Positions 25,152 through 34,529 of a DNA stretch of 64,000 nucleotides are shown here, in pieces. Below the pieces are notes generated by a model that had not been told where the DNA came from, did not search any database, and was given only the letters and a program-made list of their open reading frames with translations. This stretch comes from Hyphomicrobium_A sp963726795 (GTDB lineage Bacteria; Pseudomonadota; Alphaproteobacteria; Rhizobiales; Hyphomicrobiaceae): positions 62,001 to 126,000 of the forward strand of contig CAVSDD010000008.1 in NCBI GenBank assembly GCA_963726795.1, written 5' to 3'. Position 1 is the first letter of the stretch. Every line of letters begins with the position of its first letter. A program made the position numbers and the translations under genes.

Positions 25152-25952
25152 TTAGCGCGCTGTCGAGTTTGTCGCGGCCGAAATTCGTTGAACGGCCTCC
25201 GCGGGAAGCGGCGGAGGCTCGGGCGACTGGGCCGCTTCCCGGATAAGCCGGTCCGAAGCGGCTTCGATGCGTGCCTCGAGCAGGCCGCGGAACTCAGCCC
25301 GCGGCAGGCCCGGCGGAATGGGGTCGAGGATCTCGACGATGATGGTGCCGGGATAGCGCATGAAGCTGCGCCGCGGCCAATAGAGGCCTGAGTTGAGCGC
25401 GACCGGCACGCACGGCAGCCCAAGCCCCTCGTACAGCGCGACGACGCCCGGCTTGTAGTCGGGCGCAGCGCCCGGCGTGCGCCGAGTACCTTCGGGGAAG
25501 ATCACGACCTCGCGCCCTGCCGCGGTGCGCGCGTTGCCGTCACGCAACAGCTGGCGCAGGGCGCTCGGGCCCCGGTCGCGCCTGACGAACACGTGCTCGA
25601 ACTTTCGCGAGAACCAGCCGTGGAACGGGATGTGACGCAGCTCGGCCTTCATCACCATTGCCGGGTCGGAGAAAATGGGGATCAGCGCGAAGGTGTCCCA
25701 CGCCGACTGGTGCTTGGAGGCGACGAGATAGGGCGGCTTGGGGAGCTTCTCGCGCCCGCGCACCTCCATTTTGGTGCCGACGATCCATTTCAGCAGCCAA
25801 AGCGAGACGCGCGCGTGTGCCCGGAGGCCCGCCATCGCGTAGCGGCGAGGCCCGAGCAGCAGGAACGAGCCCAGCACCACGAACATCGCGGTGGTGAGGT
25901 AGAAGAGCGGGACGAAGATCAGCGAGCGCAGCAGAACCAAGGGCGGCCTCAA
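25152..25952 (-). CDS. plsC: 1-acyl-sn-glycerol-3-phosphate acyltransferase (PlsC family)
   Basis: Membrane acyltransferase of phospholipid synthesis, 266 residues. An N-terminal membrane helix (LIFVPLFYLTTAMFVVLGSFLLL) precedes the catalytic block I SKHQSAWDTF, which carries a His-x4-Asp, then block III VIFPEGTRRTPG and VPVALNSG. Block I has HQSAWD, the HX4D motif of the family. The start is probably TTG 25952, which overlaps the YdcF stop as TTGA. No ATG lies near this position in frame, and the frame open up to 26312 is the shadow of the upstream gene. It forms a two-gene unit with the DUF218 gene. Confidence 0.88.
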   Translation of the reverse strand: MRPPLVLLRSLIFVPLFYLTTAMFVVLGSFLLLGPRRYAMAGLRAHARVSLWLLKWIVGTKMEVRGREKLPKPPYLVASKHQSAWDTFALIPIFSDPAMVMKAELRHIPFHGWFSRKFEHVFVRRDRGPSALRQLLRDGNARTAAGREVVIFPEGTRRTPGAAPDYKPGVVALYEGLGLPCVPVALNSGLYWPRRSFMRYPGTIIVEILDPIPPGLPRAEFRGLLEARIEAASDRLIREAAQSPEPPPLPAEAVQRISAATNSTAR

Positions 25953-26596
25953 ATCCCGGCCTTGCGCTGGGCCGGGTTCTCGGCGAGCGAGCCCGCCTCG
26001 CGGCGGCCGACGACGCGCGCAACCGTCAGCTGCGCCGCGGCCGGCAGGAACTTCAGATATTCTGATACGAGAAGCCGCGTCGCCGAACGGCTCAGCCACC
26101 AGTAGCTGACCGGGAAATTGTCGGGCACGATCGGGTGCGGGATGAGTTGCGCCGAGGGAAGCGCAAGCGAGATCTCGGCCAGGCTGCGCGGCATGTGATA
26201 GCTCGCCGTCACGATGATGAGCGTCGCGTAGCGACGGGCCGACGCCCAGGTCCTCGCCTCGTCCGCGTTGCCGGCGGTGTCGAGTGCCGCATAGCCCAAG
26301 TCGACGCAGCAATCGAACGTCTGCTCAGGCAACCCTGAGATCTTCATCAGTGCGCGCTTGCCGGTGTGCTTGTAGACGCCGGAGATCAGCATGCGCTCGG
26401 CGCGGCCCTCGCTCAGCAGACGCGCGCCTTCCGCGATGCGCCGGCTTTCGCCCGTGAGCACCACGATGCCGTCGGCGTGTACATCGCCGGGTGCGGGCTC
26501 GCGCGTCACCGTGGAAGCGAACACGATGAAGCCGAGCGCCAGCAGTGCCACTGCCGCCACCGCCACACCAGCCAACACTCGGAGCAGTTTTTTCAT
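25949..26596 (-). CDS. YdcF/ElyC family membrane protein (DUF218)
   Basis: A 215-residue DUF218 protein with an N-terminal membrane anchor (LLRVLAGVAVAAVALLALGFIVFAS). The DUF218 core includes GIVVLTGESRRIAEGARLL, AERMLISGVY and a later TLIIVTASYHMPRSLAEI. Related E. coli proteins ElyC/SanA/YdcF act in envelope integrity and periplasmic metabolism. A precise substrate is not known. It overlaps the start of plsC by four bases, suggesting envelope or lipid-linked function. ATG 26596 is clear. Confidence 0.85.
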   Translation of the reverse strand: MKKLLRVLAGVAVAAVALLALGFIVFASTVTREPAPGDVHADGIVVLTGESRRIAEGARLLSEGRAERMLISGVYKHTGKRALMKISGLPEQTFDCCVDLGYAALDTAGNADEARTWASARRYATLIIVTASYHMPRSLAEISLALPSAQLIPHPIVPDNFPVSYWWLSRSATRLLVSEYLKFLPAAAQLTVARVVGRREAGSLAENPAQRKAGI

Positions 26597-26756
26597 CGCT
26601 TGATGGAGCGTCGCCTAGCCCGGACCAGCCTCAGTTCCCCGCCGTGTTTCCCGCTCTGTTCAAGGGATAAGACTAGCCGATTTGGTCGCGCTTGTGACCC
26701 GCCTGTGCACAGGCGTGCAAAGGGGCCTTTTGCGCTGCGGTAACGGGGAGAAGCCC

Positions 26757-27863
26757 TTAAGGCTTGGCGTTGAGGACGCGGAACACGCCGAATCGCGAGG
26801 TCAGCGTGCACAGCACCGCGATGATGACGACGACACCGCCGAGCAACACATAGCCCTCAATGTCGAGGCCGCCGGTGCCGACCAGGCGATGCACCTCGGC
26901 GACCGTGACGCCGCCGCCGCCGACCAGCTCCATGACGGCGGTCATCGATAGAAACACTCCCATGGCGCACACGGCGCCGACGAGGCCAGCGCGCACGCCC
27001 AGCCGGAGGAAATGCTTTTCGAACTCGCGCGCGATGTAACGGTCGGTCGCGCCGACGAGGTGGAGCACCTCGATGATTTCCCGGTTGGACGCCATCGCGG
27101 ATTGTGTGGCGGAGATGATGATCGCGGTCGTCGCCGCGGCGACGAGCAGCAGGATAGCGAGGCCGGCGAGCGCAAAGGAGCGCGTCACCGTGCGGATCTG
27201 GCGTTGCCAGTGGCGATGATCGTCGATCGAGACGCCGGGATAGTCCTTGGCGAGGTCGGCGCGCAGCGCGGTGAGATCGGGCGGAGCATCGCGATCGACC
27301 TCGATCGCAATGAGGCGCGGAACGGGAAGCGAGGCCAGCACGTCCGACTGTCCGAGCCAGGGCTCCAGCATCTTGGAGGAATCGGCAAGGCTCACCGCAT
27401 TCGCGTGCGCGATGCCGGCATGGTGCTGCAGGTAGCCTTCCACCTCGGCCAGCAAGTGCTCCATGTCGACGTTTTCGCGCGGCTCGACCTGCGCGGTCAT
27501 CTCGCTGGCGATGTCCTTGAGCCACGCGTTCTTGGATTCGTTGATCATGTAGACGCAGCCGGCCGTGAGACAGGCGAGGAAGCACATGATCGTAATAACG
27601 AGCGTGAGCGAGCGGCCCGTGACCGAATCGGGTGGCACGACCGGGGTCTGGCGCTTGCGCTCGTTGCGTTGCGCCCCGCGCGCGCCAAAGTCGTGGCGCG
27701 GCTGCTCGCGCTTTGCGGGCGCGGGCGCCGGCGTCTCGTAGAGATAGGCCTGAGAGTCGGTCCCCCCGCGATGCCCGGTGATCACGTCCTCGTAAGGATC
27801 GTACTCGGGATTCGTTGGCAACGTGGAGCGCCGCCCGTCGGGTCTGTCATACGATCCGGACAT
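26757..27863 (-). CDS. ftsX: Cell division protein FtsX
   Basis: Permease-like partner of FtsE that couples the divisome to peptidoglycan hydrolases. The 368-residue protein has a cytoplasmic N-terminal extension (about 95 residues, polar and basic), then a first membrane segment LTLVITIMCFLACLTAGCVYMI, a periplasmic domain with ALRADLAKDYPGVSIDDHRHW, and three C-terminal segments (FALAGLAILLLVAAATTAIIIS, LVGAVCAMGVFLSMTAVMEL, YVLLGGVVVIIAVLCTL). The conserved SNREIIEVLHLVGATDRYIAREFEKHFL of FtsX is present. It starts inside the end of ftsE (17-base overlap). Confidence 0.93.
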   Translation of the reverse strand: MSGSYDRPDGRRSTLPTNPEYDPYEDVITGHRGGTDSQAYLYETPAPAPAKREQPRHDFGARGAQRNERKRQTPVVPPDSVTGRSLTLVITIMCFLACLTAGCVYMINESKNAWLKDIASEMTAQVEPRENVDMEHLLAEVEGYLQHHAGIAHANAVSLADSSKMLEPWLGQSDVLASLPVPRLIAIEVDRDAPPDLTALRADLAKDYPGVSIDDHRHWQRQIRTVTRSFALAGLAILLLVAAATTAIIISATQSAMASNREIIEVLHLVGATDRYIAREFEKHFLRLGVRAGLVGAVCAMGVFLSMTAVMELVGGGGVTVAEVHRLVGTGGLDIEGYVLLGGVVVIIAVLCTLTSRFGVFRVLNAKP

Positions 27864-28503
27864 GGCCCTCGTGCAGCTCCAGACGCGGCGCCTTGAATTG
27901 CCGCATCAATTGATGATCGTGGGTGGCGATCAGCACGGATGTGCCGAGGCGGTTGAGCTCGATGAACAGCCGCAGCAGGCGGCGTGCCATTTGCGGGTCG
28001 ACGTTGCCCGTCGGCTCGTCGGCGAGCAGCAGCTCGGGCTTGCCGATCACCGCGCGCGCGATCGCCGCGCGCTGCTTTTCTCCGCCCGAAAGAATGGAGG
28101 GATAGGAGTGCATGCGGTCGCCGAGACCGACCCACTGCAACAAATCCGTCACGTCCTCGCGGTAGTCGGCGATGCGCTTGCCGACGACTCGCAGCGGCAG
28201 GGCGACGTTTTCCCAGGTTGTCAGATGGTCGAGCAGGCGGAAGTCCTGGAACACGATGCCGATGCGGCGGCGCAGCTGGGCGCGCTTGGCCGTCGAGATG
28301 CGGCTGACGTCCTGGTTGAAAAGGTAAATGTGACCCCGGGTCGGGTGCAGCGACATGAATAGCAACCGCAACAGCGACGTCTTCCCCGCGCCCGAGGGGC
28401 CGGTGAGGAAGTGGAACGATCCCGATCGGAGATGGAAGTTCACCTCGCCGAGGACCTCTCCCCCGTGGTCATAGGAGAGCCCGATGTTCGTCAATCGAAT
28501 CAC
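27847..28503 (-). CDS. ftsE: Cell division ATP-binding protein FtsE
   Basis: ABC ATPase of the FtsEX complex, 218 residues from GTG 28503. Walker A is LTGPSGAGKTSLL, the signature is LSGGEKQRAAIARA, Walker B is LLLADEPTGNVD and the H-loop is IATHDHQLM. GTG 28503 gives the canonical start VIRLTNIGLSYD. A longer frame to 28575 adds a basic, unlikely N-terminus. It overlaps ftsX and is divergent from hpt, with the 212-bp gap holding both promoters. Confidence 0.93.
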   Translation of the reverse strand: MIRLTNIGLSYDHGGEVLGEVNFHLRSGSFHFLTGPSGAGKTSLLRLLFMSLHPTRGHIYLFNQDVSRISTAKRAQLRRRIGIVFQDFRLLDHLTTWENVALPLRVVGKRIADYREDVTDLLQWVGLGDRMHSYPSILSGGEKQRAAIARAVIGKPELLLADEPTGNVDPQMARRLLRLFIELNRLGTSVLIATHDHQLMRQFKAPRLELHEGHVRIV

Positions 28504-28715
28504 GAGTATCAGCCGGCGTTTGTTGCGGAAAAAACTTAGGGAGCGCAGCCCCCTGGCGACGCGACCAGCGATCAATCGACAGGATTGTGGCTTGTTCGTG
28601 GGCTAGAAGCCGCCACATACGGGACCGGGACGTTATGGCGGCATTGTCCCGCGGATGCAATGTCCTGCTATCCTGACATCGGCAACTGATAACAACCGCG
28701 ATCGGAAAGCGGAAA

Positions 28716-29264
28716 ATGGATACCCCTACGACGACCAACCCCGTGCTCGAGGTGATCTTCACTCCCGAGGAGATCTCCCGGCGCTTGGTCGAAATGGCCC
28801 ACACGATCAAGGGGGAAAGCCTCGAGAACCTGATGGTCGTGGCGATCCTGAAAGGCAGCTTCGTGTTTGCCGCGGACCTGATCCGCGCCCTGCACGGGGT
28901 GGGGCTCGCGCCCGAGGTCGACTTCATGACGCTGTCGAGTTACCGCAAGGCGCGCATTTCCGGCGGGCAGGTTTCGATCCTGCGCGACATGGACCTCGAG
29001 GTGACCGATCGCAACGTCATGATCGTGGACGACGTGCTCGATTCCGGGCGCACGCTCGCGTTCGCCAAGGATCTGATCGCCGCGCGCGGCGCCAAGTCGA
29101 TCCGGACCTGCGTGCTGCTCGATAAGCAGGCACCCCGCGCCGTGCAGCTTCAACCCGACTACTGTGCCTTCGAGTGCCCGGACGTGTTCGTGGTCGGCTA
29201 CGGCATGGACGTGGCGCACCGTTACCGCGAGCTGCCCTTCGTCGGGCGCGTCGTGCGCGAGTGA
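28716..29264 (+). CDS. hpt: Hypoxanthine phosphoribosyltransferase
   Basis: Purine salvage enzyme converting hypoxanthine/guanine and PRPP to IMP/GMP. The 182-residue protein has VVAILKGSFVFAADLIRAL and the PRPP-binding motif VMIVDDVLDSGRTL, then FVVGYGMD. It lies 24 bp upstream of cpdR, an order often seen in Hyphomicrobiales. Confidence 0.93.
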   Translation: MDTPTTTNPVLEVIFTPEEISRRLVEMAHTIKGESLENLMVVAILKGSFVFAADLIRALHGVGLAPEVDFMTLSSYRKARISGGQVSILRDMDLEVTDRNVMIVDDVLDSGRTLAFAKDLIAARGAKSIRTCVLLDKQAPRAVQLQPDYCAFECPDVFVVGYGMDVAHRYRELPFVGRVVRE

Positions 29265-29288
29265 ACGAGTTCAACGAAAGGGCGATGG

Positions 29289-29651
29289 ATGGCGCGGATA
29301 CTGCTGGCCGATGACGACAGCTCGACGCGCGATCTGGTGAAACGCGCGCTGGAGAGCGACGGCCACAGCGTGGTCGTGACGCAAGACGGCAACGAGGCGC
29401 TGGAGCGCTTGAAACAGGACGGCGCCCAGTTCGATGTACTCGTCTCCGACGTGGAGATGCCGATGCTCGATGGCATCGCGCTGGCCGAGCGCGCCTTTGC
29501 GCTGCAGCCCAAGGTGCGCGTGCTGCTCATGTCGGGGTTTACCGAGCAGCTCGATCGCGCGAAAGAATTAAAGGGCGCGCATGTGGGCGTGGTGTCGAAG
29601 CCGTTCACGCTCGAGCAGGTGCGCGAGCGCGTCCGCAAGCTGCTGGCGTGA
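29289..29651 (+). CDS. cpdR: Single-domain response regulator CpdR
   Basis: A 120-residue receiver domain without output domain. Conserved acidic residues are LLADDD (7-10), the phospho-acceptor Asp54 in LVSDVEMPMLDGIAL, Thr/Ser in LLMSGF and Lys in VVSKPFTLEQVRERVRKLL. CpdR acts in the CckA-ChpT phosphorelay and, when unphosphorylated, delivers CtrA and other substrates to ClpXP for cell-cycle-timed proteolysis. Assignment to CpdR, not another orphan receiver, comes from the sequence pattern and the hpt neighbour. ATG 29289 is 24 bp after hpt. Confidence 0.88.
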   Translation: MARILLADDDSSTRDLVKRALESDGHSVVVTQDGNEALERLKQDGAQFDVLVSDVEMPMLDGIALAERAFALQPKVRVLLMSGFTEQLDRAKELKGAHVGVVSKPFTLEQVRERVRKLLA

Positions 29652-29655
29652 CGCG

Positions 29656-30369
29656 CTAGGGCTTTGCTGCCGGAGCTGCGGGTGGAGATTTCGCGGGCGT
29701 GGTGGCCGCGGTCGGCGGGGCGACGGGAGCCGCGCGTGTGCAGTTGGCCTTGATGTTGATCTCGGCGACCTTCTTGCGCGCCGCGAGTGCGCCCGAGAAC
29801 GGCTTGAACGACAGCTTGGTCAGCTTATAGAGCTCATCCGTGAAGGTCGCGCCGCAATCGAGCACAAACTGGTGCAGCTCGGCCATCCGGCAGGTTTCGA
29901 GGATCGGCACGACGTTGTCGCCCGCGAGCTTGCGGTCGTAGGCGGTGGTCAGGCAGCGGTCGACCTCGGCCATGGCGCCGACGAGGTCGTCCTCGAAGCT
30001 GCGCTCGAGCGTGGCGAATTTCAGATCGCCGCCGACCTCGCGGATGACGAACAGGTTCAACAGAATGTTCTTGTTCCAGTCGACGTAGGCTTCGTCGTAG
30101 GCGCGCTTGCGGAACTGGATCTCGTCCAGCGGGGCGTTGCGCCGCATCGAGGAAACCACCATGCCGGCGCGGGTGCGCCGGTCGTAGATGAGGTTTGCGA
30201 TCGTCTCGACCGATTTGCGCCGGGTCTGCTGGGCCGCGTAGGTCTGCGCCAGCCACGCGCCGACGCCGGCCGTGACGATGCCGTTGAGGATGGCCGAGAT
30301 CAGCGCGAAGATGATGAGCTGCTGGCGGGTCAGCTCCGCCGATCGCAGCAGGCGAAATCCCCCGGCCAT
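29656..30369 (-). CDS. Membrane-anchored hypothetical protein
   Basis: A 237-residue protein with one N-terminal membrane helix (LIIFALISAILNGIVTAGVGAWLA) and a mostly helical soluble domain (ETIANLIYDRRTRAGMVVSS, NKNILLNLFVIREVGGDL, VPILETCRMAELHQFVLDC). The C-terminal 30 residues are Ala/Pro/Thr-rich. The helix and two conserved Cys residues suggest an exposed helical domain, but I recognise no family. It is convergent with cpdR (4 bp gap) and lies 66 bp downstream of moaA in the same direction. Confidence 0.65.
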   Translation of the reverse strand: MAGGFRLLRSAELTRQQLIIFALISAILNGIVTAGVGAWLAQTYAAQQTRRKSVETIANLIYDRRTRAGMVVSSMRRNAPLDEIQFRKRAYDEAYVDWNKNILLNLFVIREVGGDLKFATLERSFEDDLVGAMAEVDRCLTTAYDRKLAGDNVVPILETCRMAELHQFVLDCGATFTDELYKLTKLSFKPFSGALAARKKVAEINIKANCTRAAPVAPPTAATTPAKSPPAAPAAKP

Positions 30370-30435
30370 ATGCTCCCCCTATCGCGCAGCCCAGTACCCA
30401 CCCTGTACGCCACACGACATTCTAGACGCGACAAG

Positions 30436-31452
30436 CTAGCCGCCGGTCACGCTCATGTGGCGCGCAACCGCGGGCCTGTCGACGCTGCGATCGATGATGA
30501 AGTCGTGTCCCTTCGGCTTCAAGATCATCGCCTGGTCGATCGCGACATTGAGCAAGGCATCCTCCGCGCTTTCGCGTAGCGGCGCGCGCAGGTCGACGGC
30601 GCTGTCCTGGCCGAGGCACATATACAGCGTGCCGGTGCAGGTGAGGCGCACGCGGTTGCAGCTTTCGCAGAAATTGTGCGTCAGCGGCGTGATGAAGCCG
30701 AGCCTGCCGCCGGTCTCGGCGACGCGCACGTAGCGCGCCGGTCCGCCGCTGCGGTGCGGGGTGTCGGTCAGCGTCCAGCGGTCCATCAGCCGCGCGCGCA
30801 CCACCGACAGCGGCAGGTACTGCGCGGTGCGGTCGGCCTCGACCTCGCCCATCGGCATGGTCTCGATCAGCGTCAGGTCCCAGCCGCGCCCGTGCGCAAA
30901 ACGGATGAGGTCGTCGAACTCGTCCTCGTTGGTGTTCTTGAGGGCGACGGCGTTGAGCTTGATCTTGAGGCCCGCTTTATCCGCGGCGTCGAGGCCTTCC
31001 AGCACGGTCGCGAGGTCGCCGCGCCGCGTGATCGCGCGAAACCGGTCGGGCTTCAGCGTGTCGATCGAGACGTTGATGCGCTCGACCCCCACGTCCTTCA
31101 GCGCCGATGCAAAGTGCTTGAGCCGGCTGCCGTTGGTTGTAAGTGTCAGCTCCTTCAGGCCGCCGCCGCCGAGGTGGCGCGCCAGGCGCTCAAACAGCCA
31201 CATGATGTTGCGGCGCACGAGCGGCTCCCCTCCGGTGATGCGCAGCTTGTCGACGCCGCGCGCAACGAACGCCGAGGCGATGCGGTCGATCTCCTCCAGC
31301 GTGAGCAGGTCGCGCCGCGGCAGGAACTCCATGTTCTCCGCCATGCAATAGGTGCAGCGGAAATCGCAGCGATCCGTCACCGACACCCGCAAATAGGTGA
31401 TGGTGCGGCCGTAGCGGTCCTGAAGCGATGACGATTGCGTGCGATCGGCCAT
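30436..31452 (-). CDS. moaA: GTP 3',8-cyclase MoaA
   Basis: Radical SAM enzyme of the first step of molybdenum cofactor synthesis. The 338-residue protein has the N-terminal [4Fe-4S] motif CDFRCTYC (Cys29/33/36), LRITGGEPLVRR, and the second cluster motif NFCESCNRVRLTCTGTLYMCLG. It ends in VTGG, matching the conserved C-terminal Gly-Gly needed for activity. mobAB lies on the same strand upstream, separated by the small gene on the other strand. The cofactor genes are probably regulated separately. Confidence 0.96.
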   Translation of the reverse strand: MADRTQSSSLQDRYGRTITYLRVSVTDRCDFRCTYCMAENMEFLPRRDLLTLEEIDRIASAFVARGVDKLRITGGEPLVRRNIMWLFERLARHLGGGGLKELTLTTNGSRLKHFASALKDVGVERINVSIDTLKPDRFRAITRRGDLATVLEGLDAADKAGLKIKLNAVALKNTNEDEFDDLIRFAHGRGWDLTLIETMPMGEVEADRTAQYLPLSVVRARLMDRWTLTDTPHRSGGPARYVRVAETGGRLGFITPLTHNFCESCNRVRLTCTGTLYMCLGQDSAVDLRAPLRESAEDALLNVAIDQAMILKPKGHDFIIDRSVDRPAVARHMSVTGG

Positions 31453-31642
31453 CTAGGCATCCGGTTGCGGGCTGCACCGTTATAGACTTAAGGCGCCAGC
31501 TCCGGCGCGGAGTCTTGGGCCGCGCTTGGTGGCTAAACTAGTGGCAGGCGCCGATCGTTCAAGAGCTAAGTGGGACGCCGACCTGATCGCGGGGCGCAAA
31601 AAACCCTCGCATTATCGTGAAGATGAAGCCGGAGCGCGCTCG

Positions 31643-31957
31643 ATGCCGTTTGTAACGCGTACCGTCCTCGGGCTGCTGGCGTGGCTCGCGGTGCGTGCCG
31701 GTTCAAACTTCGACTTTCCCGCCGCCATTCCCGCGGCAATGGAACCCGACAACATGGTGCGGCCGAACCGCGCCGGGCGGCTGGTGCCCGTCCCCGACGA
31801 TCCCGAAACCGGCCGCTCACTGCTGGCGCACTCCGCGCTATGGGCCGCCGTGGGAGTCATCGTGCTCATATTAGCGGCAGGCTACGTGCGGCGCCGCTGG
31901 AAATCCGGCCGGCGGATTCCCTCGCCCGTCTCCGGACGCGACGGCCCGCGCAAGTAA
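31643..31957 (+). CDS. Small membrane-associated hypothetical protein
   Basis: A putative 104-residue protein with two hydrophobic segments (TVLGLLAWLAVRAG and ALWAAVGVIVLILAAGYV) and a basic tail. It lies between moaA and mobAB on the opposite strand and its 3' end overlaps the mobAB end by 76 bp. The start is uncertain, as the frame is open from GTG 31526. ATG 31643 gives a signal-like N-terminus. No family is recognised, and it could be a spurious frame in GC-rich sequence. Confidence 0.4.
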   Translation: MPFVTRTVLGLLAWLAVRAGSNFDFPAAIPAAMEPDNMVRPNRAGRLVPVPDDPETGRSLLAHSALWAAVGVIVLILAAGYVRRRWKSGRRIPSPVSGRDGPRK

Positions 31958-33138
31958 GAGAGAATGAAAGCGGCGAGGCCGTCGGCGTCATTGCGGGTAA
32001 ACACAGGGACGTTTTCACCCTCCACCGGCGCCTCCGCAGCGATCGCGATCACGCGCTGATCTTCCGCAGCGAGCGAGGGGCGGTTCTGGGTCTCGGCGCC
32101 GCGCACCTCGATCTTGGGGATCGGCGCGCTCTTAAAGCCTTCAACGAGGATGAGATCGGCCGGCGCCAACAAGGCGATGGCCGCTTCGAGCGACGGTGGC
32201 GGCGTCGGCTGGGGGACGCCGTCGAACTCCCACGTGTCGGGCGCCAGCACCACAACGCGGTCGGCGCCGGCCTTGGCGTGGCGCTCGCCGTCAGTCAGGC
32301 CATCGTGGTCGCGCAGGTGATGATGCGTATTCTTGAGGGTAGCGACGGTCAGCCCGCCCCGGCGCAGCAACGGCAGCAGCTTCTCGATCAGCGTCGTCTT
32401 GCCCGATCCCTTCCAGCCGGCGACGCCGAGCACGGGCGTGCTCGGATCAGCCAGCGTCGACTCCGCAAGTGACAGCGCCACAAACAAGCCCTCGGCGCGT
32501 TTGAGATCGTCGGGGGTGTTGACGTTAAAGAACGGATCGACCTCTACGCCGCGCGCGGTCGTGCTTGCAAATTCGACGACGGCGCTCTTTTGCTGCTCGG
32601 CGAAGCGATGCATCGCGCGCATGCCGCCCGCTATCGCAGCGGCGACGGCTGGAAGCTGCGCAATCGGCCACAAGCCGATGACGGGATGCTGCCGTCCTCC
32701 CGATGCCGCGATCGCCGAGGTGGCGCCGGCCGAACGCAAACCTTGAGCGAGGCGTAGCGTGAGATCGCGCGGCAGGAACGGCGTATCGACCGGCACGGTA
32801 AGCAGGTAACGCGCGTCGGGCGTCTCGCGCCCGGCCCACATGAGAGCGGCATGCAGACCGGCAAGCGGCCCGGCTCGCGCCTCGCTTCCATCGGCCGCTT
32901 CTTTTATCGCATCCGGCACGACGGGCAGGCAGTAGCCGGAAAAGCGCTCGGGCTCGTCGTTGCCGCTGATGAGGATGCGGTGCACCTGCGGGCGCAGGCG
33001 CGCGATCACGTGCTCGATCATCGGCTTGCCGCCGATCGCGAGCGGGCCCTTGTCGCGGCCCATGCGCGAGGAACGCCCGCCGGCGAGCAGAGCCCCTGTC
33101 GTCTCGAGCGCCACCGTGCGCGCCGCTTCGTCCTGCAT
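31882..33138 (-). CDS. mobAB: MobA-MobB fusion: molybdenum cofactor guanylyltransferase plus GTP-binding MobB
   Basis: A 418-residue two-domain protein. The N-terminal MobA part (1-215) has ALLAGGRSSRMGRDKGPL and the acidic VPVDTPFLP, and transfers GMP to molybdopterin. The C-terminal MobB part (from about 230) has the P-loop GWKGSGKTTLIEKLL, ADLILVEGFKSAPIPKIEV and ENVPVFTRNDADGL, and helps insert or load the cofactor. In most bacteria these are separate genes, and the fused form is known in some alphaproteobacteria. The last 17 residues look like read-through of a GC-rich 3' end. moaA lies downstream. Confidence 0.92.
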   Translation of the reverse strand: MQDEAARTVALETTGALLAGGRSSRMGRDKGPLAIGGKPMIEHVIARLRPQVHRILISGNDEPERFSGYCLPVVPDAIKEAADGSEARAGPLAGLHAALMWAGRETPDARYLLTVPVDTPFLPRDLTLRLAQGLRSAGATSAIAASGGRQHPVIGLWPIAQLPAVAAAIAGGMRAMHRFAEQQKSAVVEFASTTARGVEVDPFFNVNTPDDLKRAEGLFVALSLAESTLADPSTPVLGVAGWKGSGKTTLIEKLLPLLRRGGLTVATLKNTHHHLRDHDGLTDGERHAKAGADRVVVLAPDTWEFDGVPQPTPPPSLEAAIALLAPADLILVEGFKSAPIPKIEVRGAETQNRPSLAAEDQRVIAIAAEAPVEGENVPVFTRNDADGLAAFILSYLRGPSRPETGEGIRRPDFQRRRT

Positions 33139-33253
33139 GCCTGCGATGTAGGCCCGCCGGGGCCGAGGGGCAAGCGCGGGATCGATTGTGGGCTCTCTTG
33201 CCGGGGCTTATAAGCGCTCGGGGACGCAACGATAAAAGCTTGAGGGAGCAGGG

Positions 33254-34366
<1,113 letters not shown>

Positions 34367-34529
34367 TCGAAGGTTTCGTTTTGCGCCTCACGGCAATCCT
34401 CCGTCAAAAGACGTAGGACGGCGGGCACCTGTCAACCGCGAGACGCTCCGGCGACCTACGCTCATTGTTCGATGCCGCTCCTCGATTTTCCCGCCTTACC
34501 TGTAGACCGCCGGTCGCTAGGATCGGACT